Positions 12,520-23,483 of a stretch of 64,000 nt of DNA are shown here, piece by piece; position 1 is the first letter of the stretch; each line of letters begins with the position of its first letter. A program made the translations under genes and the position numbers. Under the pieces are notes generated by a model. The model did no database searches. It saw only the letters and a program-made list of their open reading frames with translations, and had not been told where the DNA came from. Origin of the DNA: Bolinopsis microptera (lineage: Eukaryota > Ctenophora > Tentaculata > Lobata > Bolinopsidae); NCBI RefSeq assembly GCF_026151205.1, contig NC_087076.1:8842902-8906901 (forward strand), read 5' to 3'.

Positions 12520-15500
12520 TAGAGAGAGAGAGAGCAGGGACTCTAATATTTATCTTCTTTATGTGTATGATAACAACACAACCCTTTTTAAATCGGACAA
12601 AAAATACTGTTTTGAGCTCTGATTAAGCTTTGTTTAAGATTGAAATTTGAAATACGCTAAATACGACGTCCGAGGTCGCCATAATATCATATTTCAACAT
12701 CTGGTATTCTGATAGACTCATTAGTCAATGGTGATCACGAATATCCACATACATGATATATCCACAGGAGGCTGGTCAGGTTAAGTAGGCTCTGAACCAC
12801 GTACGAGCACGCAGGCACTGATTGTCCTACACTCTCAAGCATGTACACAGACCACTGTGGCCAGATTGTATTGATTGTACAGATTTTATGCACATAACCA
12901 GCTTGTCATCTTGATTACCTGGTCCTTATCATTCTGTTGAGTTCGCACAAGTATTCCGCAAAAAACAGGTTCTAACTTGGGGGAGGTATAAAGACACATT
13001 GGCCCTTATTCTGGTCCATTAGCAAGTCTGCAAGTATATATAATCTTTATACCGCCCAATCTGGGTACGCTGTGCACTGTTTTAGATATAAATAACTGAA
13101 TCCTGTACCTTCTAGAAAAGCTGGTTGCTAAAAGCTAGTCATTAAAAGCTGGATTTGCAACAGATTAAATTAAAAGGTCTTTACTCGAGGACCAGCTTTT
13201 CAGCGGAGGTGATATATTAGCGATTTTGTAAATCTCGGCCATACTTAGAACTAAAATGTGTCAAATAAGAAATCTACGAAGAATTCACCTATATTTGTGC
13301 CGTCTTACTGTGTGTCCAAACCAAATTGAAATATTAAGAAGTTTCCCACAGGAACATGTCAGGAGTAGAACTGCCAGTTCCTGTTTTACTTATAAGTTCT
13401 GTGTTTGAAAAACAAGTTGCTAGAACTTGCTCACACCGTTTTATAATGCTGTTTGGGGTGGGGAGTCATCACAATTTTCGTAAAATTTATACTTTACCCC
13501 TATATATATACTACATCACCATGAATAATATACAGCGTTAAAAAGAAGGGAGGAAGCTTTCGCCATTTTCTCCCTGGTGAAAACGTGCAATTTTTGGAAT
13601 ATATAGCAAGCAATCACAACACACCTATTCCTCCACTGAGTCATACATAAACACTGATGAGTGATGACTCTAGAACTCTAGAACGATACGTTCATTTATC
13701 AGAATCCAGCCATTTCGCCATATAAATGGTACAATACGTCAGTGGTAGTCAGAATTAAGTGCATGTAATATGTGTAGCCACTAGTGGACATGTTGTAAGA
13801 GCTGACTCAGCTGATTTGTCATTATATAATGGTTTACCTGTAACCTTGGTACAGGAACTAAAGGAACTAAATTATGGGTATAAATCAAGAGGCTTGCATA
13901 TAATGAACATATTGAGGTATATTAGGTAGTTGGTACAAGGAACGTCACAAGAGTTTTATATATTTTCTCTCTCACACCTCTTATGATGACAGTACAAGTG
14001 ACAATAACCTAGTGGGGGGGGGGGGGACAATGGCATTAAAATGGAGAAAATAGAAAAACCCTTGGGTAATTCTCCATTTTATGCCACGAATTTGGATCAT
14101 CGAATTACATATCTGGAAGCTTACTTGGACACTAACATGTTTATTTTCGCATACCAGGCTACTCAAAGCTCATACCAAGCTACTAGAAGCTCATCCCAGG
14201 CTACTACAGACACATACCTGGCTACTTGAGGCCAAGATCAATTCGACTATTTTGTAATTCAAATTCCACTCAATTTCACTCTATAGTGAATTTAGTAGTA
14301 ATTTACTCTGATAGTGATACAATTTAGGAATTTCATTAATTTTCAGGAAAATTATCGAGGGCTAGGTACCGAAAAATGTTTTCGGCTCATAATGATCGGG
14401 GGTAACATGAATACTGGAGAAAAATGGTTTCAGGAAAACTTTTTAAATTGTTTACTTCTAAAGAAAACTTTAAAATGTTGACTTAAAAAACTTTAAAATT
14501 TTGACTTAGAAAATTTTCGGCCCGAGTTATTCGATTGATACGTACCTCTAAAGGCAGACTTCTCGCTTCCGAGCTCGTATTGCATAGGGGAGGCCTGCCC
14601 TTTGAGATCGCATTACAAAGGGGAAGCCTCGACTCCAAGATCGTATATCGAGGGTGATGTGGGCCTGGGGACTTTGAAATCGGGATAGAAAATACGAAAA
14701 CTTATAAATCTCGGAAATATTTTTACAGGATTGTTTTCAGCTTGGAAAGGCAAAACGTTTAGTACCAAAATTATGATATTTGAAAAACAAATTATTTAAC
14801 AATTTTTACAAAATGTATACAGCGCTAGTTGTCGCCATCCAGCGCTAGTTGTCGTATACGGGGACCTTTGTGTTCGAGCTGGAAAATTGTTGAAGGTCGA
14901 TATACGATAAAAGGGCAAAAATTGTCTATTTGGTGTTCGAAATGATATTCAGATTCTAGATGAATATTATATTTAAATTATTTCGTCAAAATTTTGTAAA
15001 AAATTGCGTTCGTTAAATTTTTAAGTTTTGAAATGGCATAAAATGGAGACTTTTTCTATGGAGAAAATGGAAAAACCCTTGGGTAATTCTCCAATCTCCA
15101 TTTATGCCATTTTATGCCATTGCCACCCTCCCCCCTCCCCCCTCCCCAACCTAGTGTAACGCAGGAAGTTCACACTTCACACAGTTACTCAATCCTAGGA
15201 GCTGTCAACATTACATACAGTCAACATATAATCAACCAGACAATGTATTAGGATATGTACTGTTATAGTCACGTACAGGAACACTGTTATGATACACTTG
15301 GTGGCTTACATGTTGACTTGTATTGTCACCAACAGTACGATAGTACGGCCCGGTGTCATTGTGCGCCGGTTATTAGTGGATGTATCTTAAATTATCAAAA
15401 CGCATTATGAATAGTGATAATTATAATGAACAATGAAAATAAATAATATATTATCATCATAGCACATAGCTCAAATATCCTGGCAGCACGATGACAAGGA

Positions 15501-16021
15501 TATTGGGTTGAGTATGATAAGATATAATCTACATTAAATGTTAATAAGACCATGATCACACAGACACCACTGGGAGAGTGCGATTAGAGTAATATGACCT
15601 CACTAGCTTACTTAATCTTTAGTCAGCAGCTGTGTGGTCTCCGCACAGAATATTCCCTTAAATAGAAGCCTAGACACACTCGTACCATGCCCACCACTTA
15701 ATTACATCCCAATTGTCTCCTCATTACGCAATAATTACTAGCCAATTATCTAATTAGTAAGGTAATTATCTAAGTAGGTAATTACCTGACAGTTCGGGTA
15801 GGATTCCACCTCTCGCTCGGTAACTCCCCGCTTACTTCGTCAGCAGTCGGTGGATGTAGGATGGATATACACACAGTTCCATTCTGAAGAAAAACACCAG
15901 GATTAGTTATAATACTATTTGATGTTATCGGAGAGATACATATTATGTTTCTTTTATGTTTGATTTTCTCAGAAACTAACACTGCTTAGCTGAGGTATAT
16001 ATTCCAGGAAATATGTAATAT

Positions 16022-16052
<31 letters not shown>

Positions 16053-18327
16053 TATATATAGTATATTAGTCAGTACAGTCTATATTCACAGTATATATTC
16101 CAGTCTCCTGCTGTAATCAGGTTGTATTTTTTTTAAACGACACAAAAATATAAAATGATTATAATATCCAGATTCAAGGAACATGTAAAACATGTTTTAT
16201 CAGTTGCAGCCTATTTTGGGAGTGTGTGGGTAAACACGTAAACTGCTGAACTCTGTGTTTCAAAGATCACGTGCCACTCAGACCTCAGGTTTTCGTGAGA
16301 ATATTAAATAATCTAATTATTATAAAGGCGAGTAAACTAGAACTACATAGTAAACTAGTCTCTTACTGTGCATGCTAGTAGCTAGTACTCGCTAATACTA
16401 GTAGATAGACTGGTTAACACCGCACTTACAGAATCGCACTGTGTGTTACATGATCTGTGTACAGCTCTTACACATTATTATAGACATGCACATCTTTAAG
16501 TTTGTTTTATATTTGATTATATATTATCATGCTCTTACTACATCAACTAACACGTGACACACATCAACTAACACGTGACAACTAACACGTGACACACATC
16601 AACTAACACGTGACAACTAAACACGTGATAATGTGTATTATTTTGAATGTTGTGAGCTACATTCACCATCTCTGTATTTCTATTATATTCCTGCTAATTA
16701 CATTTCCCAGTACGTCTAGTATTATACACAGAGAGTTTTTGGCTTCATCCGGAACAAAATAAAATTTGTTGAAGTAATGTGTCTAGACTTATTATTCATG
16801 TAAGTTTTTTCGATAGAAGTAAAGAATTCTTCTTGCGACACACTGAAAAAGGTAAAGATTTCATTGTCATGGAGTGCCGGCTCCTCATTTATGATCAGGG
16901 TCTATTCCTCAACATAATTCCTCATTATAAACACCAGAAAAAACTGTCTGAATCTTCTAATGAAATGATACATTGTGTCGAGCAGCCCTTGTAAGCAGCC
17001 AGGAGGACTTGTTGATTTAACATATTGCTACTAACTCTGTGAATTTAGAGGAAGGCCGGCAGCTGAGTTCCAACTGATCCCATGTTTACAAAACGCCTCA
17101 TTGGCTCACTGCCATGCCTTCTTACTCAGCTTGATAATCGATATTCATTCACAAAATTGCACATTCATCGATAATTTTTACCAGGGATAATTAAACCTGA
17201 GTTAATTGTGATATACAAAGCAGATATTTGTTCCTCGTACATTAGATTGAGGTAGAGGGTTCCTCCTATTCCTGTATTTGGCAAGAAAAGAATGTGTGGA
17301 ATTCACGACATGGCTGCTCTTGGCGCAAAATTGATAACATATTACAACTTCACTGCAGTCATAGCTTAACAATTTAACTTGGCAAAACACCCATCATTTC
17401 TAACAGGTGTAATAAAGAACCAGGAAAACTTAACAAGCTAATACAAGTTAGAGTTGACTATTAACAGAGGGCTTTGAGCACTGTCTTTCAGACTCACCAA
17501 CAAAAATAACTTCCTTGTAGTAATGATTTACATTACTTAAACAATGCACTAATTGTTTGCATTGTTATATTAACAGACTCTAGTGAGTGATGTTTACTTA
17601 CCGGATATACGTTAGGATGCCAGATATCAGATATGAACTTGATGCACGGAGGAGAGAAAGGGTAGTCCAGTGGGAAAGTCAGAATCGCCTGTAAACATAT
17701 TATAACCAGGTTACATCATACATACCTGCCATCAAACACTCCTTACCCCACCCAACATTCACTATGGTTCCTAGGTTACCAGTCGAAAATTTTAAAATCA
17801 AAACCAAAACTTTCATTAACACGTAACAGTAATATGATCTAAATTTACCTTGAAGTAAGCGCCCTGGAAGATGGTTTCAGGAGGTCCGAACAGTCCAACC
17901 TGCCATTCTAATAAGTTAGAATCATCAGTCAACCAAACTGCACATCCTTCCACACTGTCCTTTTGTAGGTCTTTGAACTCCTTCTGTAGTGATAGTATTA
18001 GATCACGTGACGTGGTATACTTTAAATCAAATCATTTTGGATGTATTTGCCAATTATTAACCAATGATAAATCATTTCGTCAAGTCGTTTTTATCAAAAT
18101 CTAATTTAAAGGTCATGAGAATTTATTGTATGATTATTATTTGACTATTTCTAGGGGAAGCAATATTGAAATATATAGATTTCTTATCGCTGATATTAAA
18201 GATAAGGTCGTGATGGCTCGAACCATCACTCAGAGATCTCATACAAATAAGGTTTAATTGTACACAAATTACTGTAACCCATTACCTGGAGTGATTTCAG
18301 AGTCATGAGTGGCACCTCTGACGACAT
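1942..18327 (-). CDS. UBE2R/CDC34 homolog: CDC34/UBE2R-type ubiquitin-conjugating enzyme (E2), six coding exons
   Basis: Assembled by eye on the minus strand: 18327-18286, 17983-17849, 17688-17602, 15883-15786, 3347-3219 and 2143-1942. Every junction has AG/GT signals and matching phase; the 693 coding bases give 230 residues. Start [17 protein letters not shown] at residues 83-85; active-site Cys93 in VCISILHPP; then the acidic loop and [12 protein letters not shown] typical of CDC34 and UBE2R2; then [14 protein letters not shown]. The last exon has [12 protein letters not shown] and an acidic Asp/Tyr/Ser tail ([10 protein letters not shown] at the end). In this family Cys93 carries the ubiquitin thioester, and the loop and acidic tail support Lys48 chain building with SCF (cullin-RING) ligases in nucleus and cytosol. 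Cys93 falls at the human CDC34 position, so I judge the gene complete and functional. Introns are 302, 160, 1718, 12438 and 1075 bp; the 12.4-kb one is filled with repeats. The family call is very secure; CDC34 versus UBE2R2 cannot be decided. Confidence 0.95.
3424..4307. repeat. 12-bp minisatellite, about 74 copies, in the CDC34 intron
   Basis: Tandem array of a 12-bp unit, consensus AGTGTAATGTGT, over about 884 bases. Variants are C for T at the last base (GTGC), TTTAATG or TTCAATG for TGTAATG, and one GTGG unit. The unit length is a multiple of three and lacks stops in several frames on both strands, so the array creates long spurious frames (repeated MCSV one way, TLHI or TLHY the other). 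It lies in the large CDC34 intron, about 77 bases upstream of the 3' splice site used at 3347 on the minus strand. Confidence 0.97.
4308..6983. other. Intronic DNA of CDC34, no gene seen
   Basis: AT-rich intron sequence without a convincing exon on either strand. It has a short GT-rich run near 6200, a small palindrome around 5450-5478 (ACTATGTTAAC...ACATAGT) and a C-run near 5495. I assign no function. Confidence 0.5.
6984..8445. mobile_element. TA-flanked non-autonomous DNA transposon with ten copies of a 16-bp motif
   Basis: The ends are 25-bp inverted repeats with one mismatch: left starts CGGGTACCGGCCTTACAAAA, and the right end is its reverse complement with T for C at base 7. A TA dinucleotide flanks each side (6982-6983 and 8446-8447), as for Tc1/mariner-type insertion. 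The motif GCCTYACAAAATGACA occurs seven times forward (two near 7000, two near 7350, two near 7525, one near 7890), then three times reversed (near 8065, 8240, 8420). I see no transposase frame in the 1462 bases, so mobility would need proteins supplied elsewhere. The class is inferred from the TA target and the ends. Confidence 0.8.
8446..9846. other. Intronic DNA of CDC34, no gene seen
   Basis: No exon or element I can support. It contains a short palindrome with two CACGTG cores near 8740-8760 (ACCACGTGTGAAACACGTGG). Confidence 0.45.
9847..10601. mobile_element. TTAA-flanked MITE with a 70-bp-arm central hairpin
   Basis: The left end reads TTAA-GGGGGCA (TTAA at 9843-9846) and the right end TGCCCCC-TTAA (TTAA at 10602-10605): short inverted repeats flanked by TTAA, the piggyBac-type target. 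Inside, a near-perfect inverted repeat has arms of about 70 bases (10360-10429 and 10437-10503) around a short spacer. No protein frame. The right TTAA is also the left TTAA of the next element. Confidence 0.65.
10360..10503. repeat. Near-perfect inverted repeat (hairpin)
   Basis: The left arm begins GTTATGAACAACAAAACACC and the right arm ends with its reverse complement, with one internal change (CCCTAAAA against TTTTAGAG). The loop is about 8-12 bases. It lies in the middle of the TTAA-flanked element. Confidence 0.9.
10606..11451. mobile_element. Second TTAA-flanked foldback MITE, directly abutting the first
   Basis: Starts GGCCACAGGGGGGG just after TTAA 10602-10605 and ends CCCCCCTGTGGCC just before TTAA 11452-11455. 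The inverted repeats continue inward (GTCCGAGG against CCTCGG). Much of the 846-bp interior also pairs with itself: GTTATGTAACGAT near 10870 with ATCGTTACATAAC near 10990, TGAGGTTAACCAT near 10911 with ATGGTTAACCTCA near 10947, and AATCTATCTTCT near 10793 with AGAAGATAGATT near 11070. No coding frame. A long run of C at the right end differs in length from the left G run. Confidence 0.75.
11456..14005. other. Intronic DNA of CDC34 with GA-rich tracts, no gene seen
   Basis: Contains an imperfect GA tract at about 12488-12534 and a short one near 12278, and short repeats of AAAGCTGG/CCAGCTTT near 13115-13205. No exon with splice support was found. Confidence 0.5.
14015..15147. mobile_element. 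Element with G-tract termini and a 9-bp target-site duplication
   Basis: The direct repeat AACCTAGTG lies at 14006-14014 and 15148-15156. Just inside, the left end is a G run followed by ACAATGGCAT, and the right end is ATGCCATTGCCACC followed by C-rich blocks ending CTCCCC, so the ends are inverted repeats of the form G-tract plus CAATGGCAT. A motif beginning TGGAGAAAAT and containing AAACCCTTGGGTAATTCTCC occurs near both ends in the same direction (14042-14080 and 15060-15093). No coding frame. A 9-bp duplication would fit a Mutator-like family, an 8-bp reading (ACCTAGTG) a hAT family; I cannot decide. Confidence 0.65.
14154..14228. repeat. About 21-bp degenerate tandem repeat, 3-4 copies
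   Basis: Units of the form ACCAGGCTACTCAAAGCTCA repeat with changes inside the G-tract element. Confidence 0.6.
16023..16062. repeat. (TA)n microsatellite
   Basis: Run of TA broken once by TAATAT, in a CDC34 intron. Confidence 0.9.
16540..16631. repeat. Short tandem array carrying five CACGTG E-boxes
   Basis: The unit CATCAACTAACACGTGACAC and shorter versions repeat, giving five CACGTG cores in about 90 bases, inside the 1.7-kb CDC34 intron. It could bind bHLH factors; that is inference. Confidence 0.75.
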
Positions 18328-19339
18328 AGCTGCTCAGATCGGTCAAATATTCTAGATTATTGTGATATCCGTGGTCATAATGTTGACGATAAAATCTTCA
18401 TACTGTTCTCCAGCTTTCTAAGCGAGTTAGATTAATACCTTTTAGATACAGGGGAAAGTAGCTCATTATTTTACAGTTATTTTTCATACGTTAGAGATCT
18501 ATGTAATTGGGCAATTCAAATTTCATTCGACTTTGATTTTCTCGATGATTTCTAAAAAAGACACAAGTAAAACTGAATAATTGATTTAAATAAATTATCA
18601 GATTTCACTTTATACAGTTACAAATGATACCTTGTCACTCGTGACGAGGCTTCTCTTGACTAGTATTGGATTGGGGATCCTACTGTTTCACATTTCTTTT
18701 CGTTTCCGTTGGTAAGATATTAAAAGAATTCAAATTTTGGGTGAGCCAACATACAGCAAAATGAGGTACTGCTGACTTCCAATCAATGGTTCCTAAGATA
18801 AAAGACCAGCTTGAATTACTCTGCCTAAAATATTTACTAAAACACAAAAGGTCAGTTTCCAATAATATAAGCACCCTCAAGAAGTGTAATCTTAGAAAAC
18901 AGTCCCGGTTAACAATCAGCTTCATTTCTACCCACGACCAATCATTCATTAATTGGCAGCAATGTCTTTAATCATCAACTTGCCCAGACACATTTTGTGC
19001 AGAGACAAAATGTGTGTAACCTATAATGGGCGTATCTATTCCTAAAAGTAAAAACTAAATAATTATTCAACAAATTAACGCTGCCAAAATCTTTTGAACA
19101 GTCCTAAGAAAATTTATTTAGTTCTTTGCTTGGTGTAACAAAAAGCTAAAACTGTTAAGTTTAAAATTTTTCAACACGTACATTGTCTATCAGCAAGTCA
19201 ACAAGGTAGCATGGTGGAACACTCCCAAGAAACATATAACGTAGGTCGGGGATGATAAAATGCCAGTTGAAGCAGCAAGGTCACCTAGATGCAACAAGAA
19301 GTGGTTTAGATCATAGCTGAGCAACGGGGTCACCGGTCT
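18328..19339. other. CDC34 promoter side and UBALD 3' flank
   Basis: About 1 kb between the CDC34 start codon and the UBALD stop, both genes on the minus strand. It should hold the CDC34 5' UTR and promoter. A minus-strand poly(A) signal for UBALD is likely at 19113-19118 (TTTATT on the plus strand). A small inverted repeat (ACACATTTTGTGC...ACAAAATGTGT) lies near 18987-19015. I see no TATA box I would defend. Confidence 0.45.
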
Positions 19340-19657
19340 CTAGCTCTTCAGCTGAGCATTCTCTGGGACCTGAGGGGTTGTCATTGAATCATTTGTGTGC
19401 AGCTTATGGAAGAGCTCCAGAGTTTCAGGGAAGTTAGGGGGAGTTGCTGGAGTGTTGCGAGGAGCTCTAAATGGCTGAAAACTGTTCTGTGCAGTTGGTG
19501 CCTGGCACAGCTGAGCTTCTCGCAGAAATAAGCTGAGTGCAACCTCAAAATTCCACTTTGATTCACATAAAATCTGAAAAGCTTGCTCTCGAGTTCCGCC
19601 ACAGATATTTATGAACTGGTTGATCATTACTTGCTGCCGAAGGTTGCTTTCGTCCAT
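19340..19657 (-). CDS. UBALD: UBALD family UBA-like domain protein
   Basis: A 105-residue frame beginning MDESNLRQQVMINQFINICG, which matches the N-terminal UBA-like domain of animal UBALD1/UBALD2 (FAM100). The domain covers about residues 1-47 (KWNFEVALSLFL in its third helix). The family signature TPATPPNFPETLELFHKL is at residues 69-86. The protein is shorter than the vertebrate ones and lacks their Pro-rich tail. UBALD proteins are small nuclear or cytosolic proteins; their UBA-like fold suggests a link to ubiquitin, but their molecular role is poorly known. A good 3' splice acceptor (TTTTATTCAG) lies 8 bases before the ATG and the frame stays open to it as V-I-M-D-E, resembling vertebrate MSVNMDE. 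A short upstream exon may therefore supply the true start. Confidence 0.9.
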   Translation of the reverse strand: MDESNLRQQVMINQFINICGGTREQAFQILCESKWNFEVALSLFLREAQLCQAPTAQNSFQPFRAPRNTPATPPNFPETLELFHKLHTNDSMTTPQVPENAQLKS

Positions 19658-21614
19658 GATTACTGCTGAATAAAATGTTAATTAATATAAACAATCACAT
19701 TGGAGAGTGCACCAAAAACCTTGTTCAGGGCAGCAGCCAACTACTTGGACGACAATAATTTTATTAGATAAAATATATGGAGGAATGAATTAAGGAAACA
19801 GCTGAGATACCAAAATTTCTAACTGTCAAAATTGTTTCTAAATTTTGGTAATAACTCCATATGGACAAAGATTAAATAATATCTTGGCGCGACTTGAGAA
19901 TCAGGTCTAAAATTATGAAATTTAAATGTGGCTTGACTATTCATGTTTCAAACTTTTGAGAATTATTATAAGGAATAAGATTAAGAAGAGTTTGGGGATT
20001 TTTAGAGTACCACATGGAAATAATAATAAGCATGTACAGAAGGATATAAGGAAGCTTCTTCAATTCAAAATCCTTAGAACAACAGTGACTACTCTCCAAG
20101 GAGACAGAGGGTCGAGAAATAATAAAAGAAGTAATAAAATAACTTAATAGATATAGAGAGTCTAGATTTGATCTTGGAGCCGCAAGGCCAAGGGTGAATT
20201 TGAAATGTTTCTGCCAATATTTTAGTTGGGGAATATATTTAATTTTTGAAGGTTTCATTTTATATTATATTGTGATATTATGTGTATATTGTTATAAGCC
20301 TGTACAATAACAATATCGACCTAATTAAGTCCTCGGTTGTGGACATCTGTGTCTAGTCATTGAAATTGAACTCGTTAATACTGTCCAGAAACCAAACCGA
20401 TCTTTGATTTTGAATTAACATACAACAGTATATGCTGTAACACTTACTTAATCAGATCTTACGAATATTAGTGAAAAAAATTTTTAGTGAAACAAATTTA
20501 ATATTTTATCCTTTATTTTACAATCATAATATAATAATATTTATAAGCCTCCGTTTTGAAAGTTTTAAATTTTAATATATTCACATTTCTATTTAAAATT
20601 CAATTTAATGTATAAGTCGATAACTGGCCGCCAAAGCCGCGCATTCTTGAAAACAGGATTAAATTGATTATGATTATACGACAAATAGAAATAAATTTAA
20701 ACTATCCGTGGTTTTTTTTAAAATAAATTATAATCTTACCTAAATCCAAAGCCAGCTTTGTAAAATTTACTATTAGATCATAATATATCGTCAATTCTCA
20801 ATATTTACAATGCAACATTTCATTAATCTACACACAAGCGTACTCCAGCCCCTGCACGCATCCGTTCTTATGCGGCGCGGCTCAAGCCGCGCACGCACGT
20901 ATTATTTTATACTTTTTGCTTTCTAATAAATATCGTGTCAATGTGTACGTCTAAATGTTCATGTTTTGTGTAAACCGAATCCAATTGAGATTAGTGACAA
21001 GGATAAGGACCCAAGTGCCTGTACGGCTTTTTCGGACCCCTGTGGACCACTACTCTTGAAATCGCTCTACAACTATTAAACATTTGTAACTGTTATATAA
21101 TATATAACGTCATTTGACAATTATATTATCATTAATCTACAATCTAACTGTCTTGCTGAGGGGGAGGAGTAAACGCTTCACAAACTAAAATACAATACTT
21201 ACAACATACAAAATTTAAAACCATCAACACGGTTATAGTTAATATCAAGGGCCAATTTGGTATACCGCTATTTCGTTGTAATATCTAGTATTGAGTATAT
21301 CTTTACATTTTAATACAATAATGAAATACAATAGGATACATGTTTCGAGAAAGAAAGGTTGGTCCGATTATTAACAAAAGTAAACAAAAGTCCATCAGGG
21401 ACTCCACAGAGTCGAAAAAGGTACACGGCTGCTGTCTGGTGCTGCTAGGCATTTATTGATCAAGATGTTTTATTGTATTGGTTTTTGATGATTCTATTAA
21501 AACGTAAAGGCACAAAGATCAGATGAAATAACATGAAATATTTATATCCCGCTCATATGATTAACCAAAAACACTTAACCATGCCATGTCAGAGCGGCTG
21601 GTTGAGAGAGATAT
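19658..21614. other. Upstream flank of UBALD, no gene seen
   Basis: AT-rich DNA that probably contains the UBALD first exon and promoter. A GC-rich patch with a small palindrome (GCGCGGCTCAAGCCGCGC) at 20875-20892 is the only promoter-like spot I notice; I cannot place a start site. Confidence 0.4.
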
Positions 21615-21622
21615 GCGCAAAT

Positions 21623-22436
21623 GGGGGTGATGCAACGTCAATTAATGTCAATTAATGTCAATTAATGTCAATTAATGTCAATTAATGTCAATTAATGTCA
21701 ATGTCAGTTTTGCAAAATTTTGGAATACTGACATTAATTGACACGATATTTTTCGACCCAAGATTATGTAGTTCTACCATATTTTTAGCACTTAAGAACG
21801 TTTATTATATCATCAATTTATTCACTACTATCACATATGGAAATGTGAAATGTGAAAAAATTCAGATCATTAAACAATAAAACTAAAATAATACGGTTTT
21901 CCGAAATTTAATTTTCTTAAATGGGCGTGGCCATCCAAGGGCGTGGTTCTCAACATCATCAGAACTTAAAACCCACATTAAACGAAATTCCTTCATGACA
22001 TTTATATTTGAATAACGAATCTTAAACAGCTAACAGTACTCCTTCATACTAAAAAAGCCGATTCTAGATATTTTACCTGTATAAGAAACCAATAAAATAT
22101 GGGCGTGGCCGGTGGGGACCGAAGATGGAAGAGTTGGAAGCTGAAATTTTTTTTTGTGATCTTTGAACCTAATGATCAACAGATAAGAACATACTCATAA
22201 TTATTCAAGGACATTTTGTTTTTTTGAACCGGTCTAACTTACATAGACGTGAATATCTTGAATATTTATCAAATAATGATAATCTCATATTTCAAGACAA
22301 ATTAATGTCAATTGATGTCAATTAATGTCAATTGATGTCAATTAATGTCAATTAATGTCAATTAATGTCAATTAATGTCAATGTCAGTTTGGGGTTTTTA
22401 TGGAATACTGACATTAATTGACGTTGCATCACCCCC
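21623..22436. mobile_element. hAT-like MITE with 8-bp target-site duplication and 11-bp repeats
   Basis: A perfect 8-bp direct repeat GCGCAAAT flanks the element (21615-21622 and 22437-22444). The termini are perfect inverted repeats of 28 bases starting GGGGGTGATGCAACGTCAAT. Next to each end lies a tandem array of GTCAATTAATG: about six copies at 21637-21703 and about eight at 22301-22383, two of the latter with ATTGATG. Both arrays point the same way and are each followed by a TCAATGTCAGTTT...TGGAATACTGACATTAATTG segment. The 8-bp duplication fits hAT-type integration. No transposase frame in 814 bases. Confidence 0.88.
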
Positions 22437-22444
22437 GCGCAAAT

Positions 22445-23483
22445 AAAAAATCTGAAGTGTAACCCCAAAAAGCGGCAAAGACAAAATTAAAACATTTGTA
22501 TTAAAACCACACGAAGATAACTGCAAGTAACAAACTAAATGTACTACAATAACTTTGCAAGAAACATTATTTGATGCACGGTGCGGCTCAGTAGTGCATG
22601 ATTGATGATCGCGCTACAAGTACTCGCGTTTCTCATGTACATGCGAGAGGCTTGAAAACAGCGCTGCACATTGGGATTGGCGTACCAGGTAATAATCTAC
22701 CAAGACGTGCAAGCTGATTGTTAGACCCGCCGTTACCTAACTTGCTAGTTGATTACTCGAATATCGTTTTACAAGCCTGCAACGTACGCACGTCTGAAAA
22801 AATAGTTATTTGCTCATAACTCAACAAGAGATGATTTCTATGCTATATAATAGGCCTTATTCGAAATCAGCTTACACATTGCATTAATATAACTTACTTT
22901 AGCTTTCACAACACACAATCCTACAGCTTACTCTTAAAACAAAAATTTATAAGCATGTTTACAGAATAGTTAATTAATCTAATCCATAATCACGCCCCAT
23001 TGCATCGACGGTCAATATTTGAAACAAATATTTTACGAGTATCACATATCACCCGTTAATATCACCCGATTAAACTTTACAAAGTTATTTTTGAGCTTCT
23101 TGCATAGTGAAAGTAGCATAATCAATAAAACTAGCAAGATGGATAAAATTAAAATAAGATAGTTTTGAATTTTTACTAAACCACTTTGCTTTTAAAGGCA
23201 CGTATTTAAAATGCCTTCTAAATAATATAACGGGTGCTTTAATATAACGATCTTGTCAAGCAACGATGCGAAGCAAAAATGCTAGTTTGCGCGGCGCGTC
23301 GAACCGGCGAAGTCCTCTAACACTTGACTCGGGCCACAATCCACATATTTTGCCTCGGTGCTCGGGCCAGCAAGAAAACAACAATTTCAAGAAAACAACA
23401 ATTTTATTTAGTATCAATTAAAGCAGACAAAAATGTATTTCATATATATATAACTAGCACGAACTTTAGATCAGATATCTTAG
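22445..23483. repeat. Dispersed GC-rich repeat copy (left) and spacer
   Basis: Contains two pieces that recur near 32.2-32.55 kb. GAAACAAATATTTTAC at 23020-23035, followed by CACCCGTTAA, recurs in the same direction. About 55 bases at 23258-23318 (AGCAACGATGCGAAGC...GCGGCGCGTCGAA...CGGCGAAGTCCTC) recur inverted at 32157-32218. CACCCGTTAATAT near 23051 and AATATAACGGGTG near 23222 form a loose inverted pair, so this may be a small element. No gene. Confidence 0.55.
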
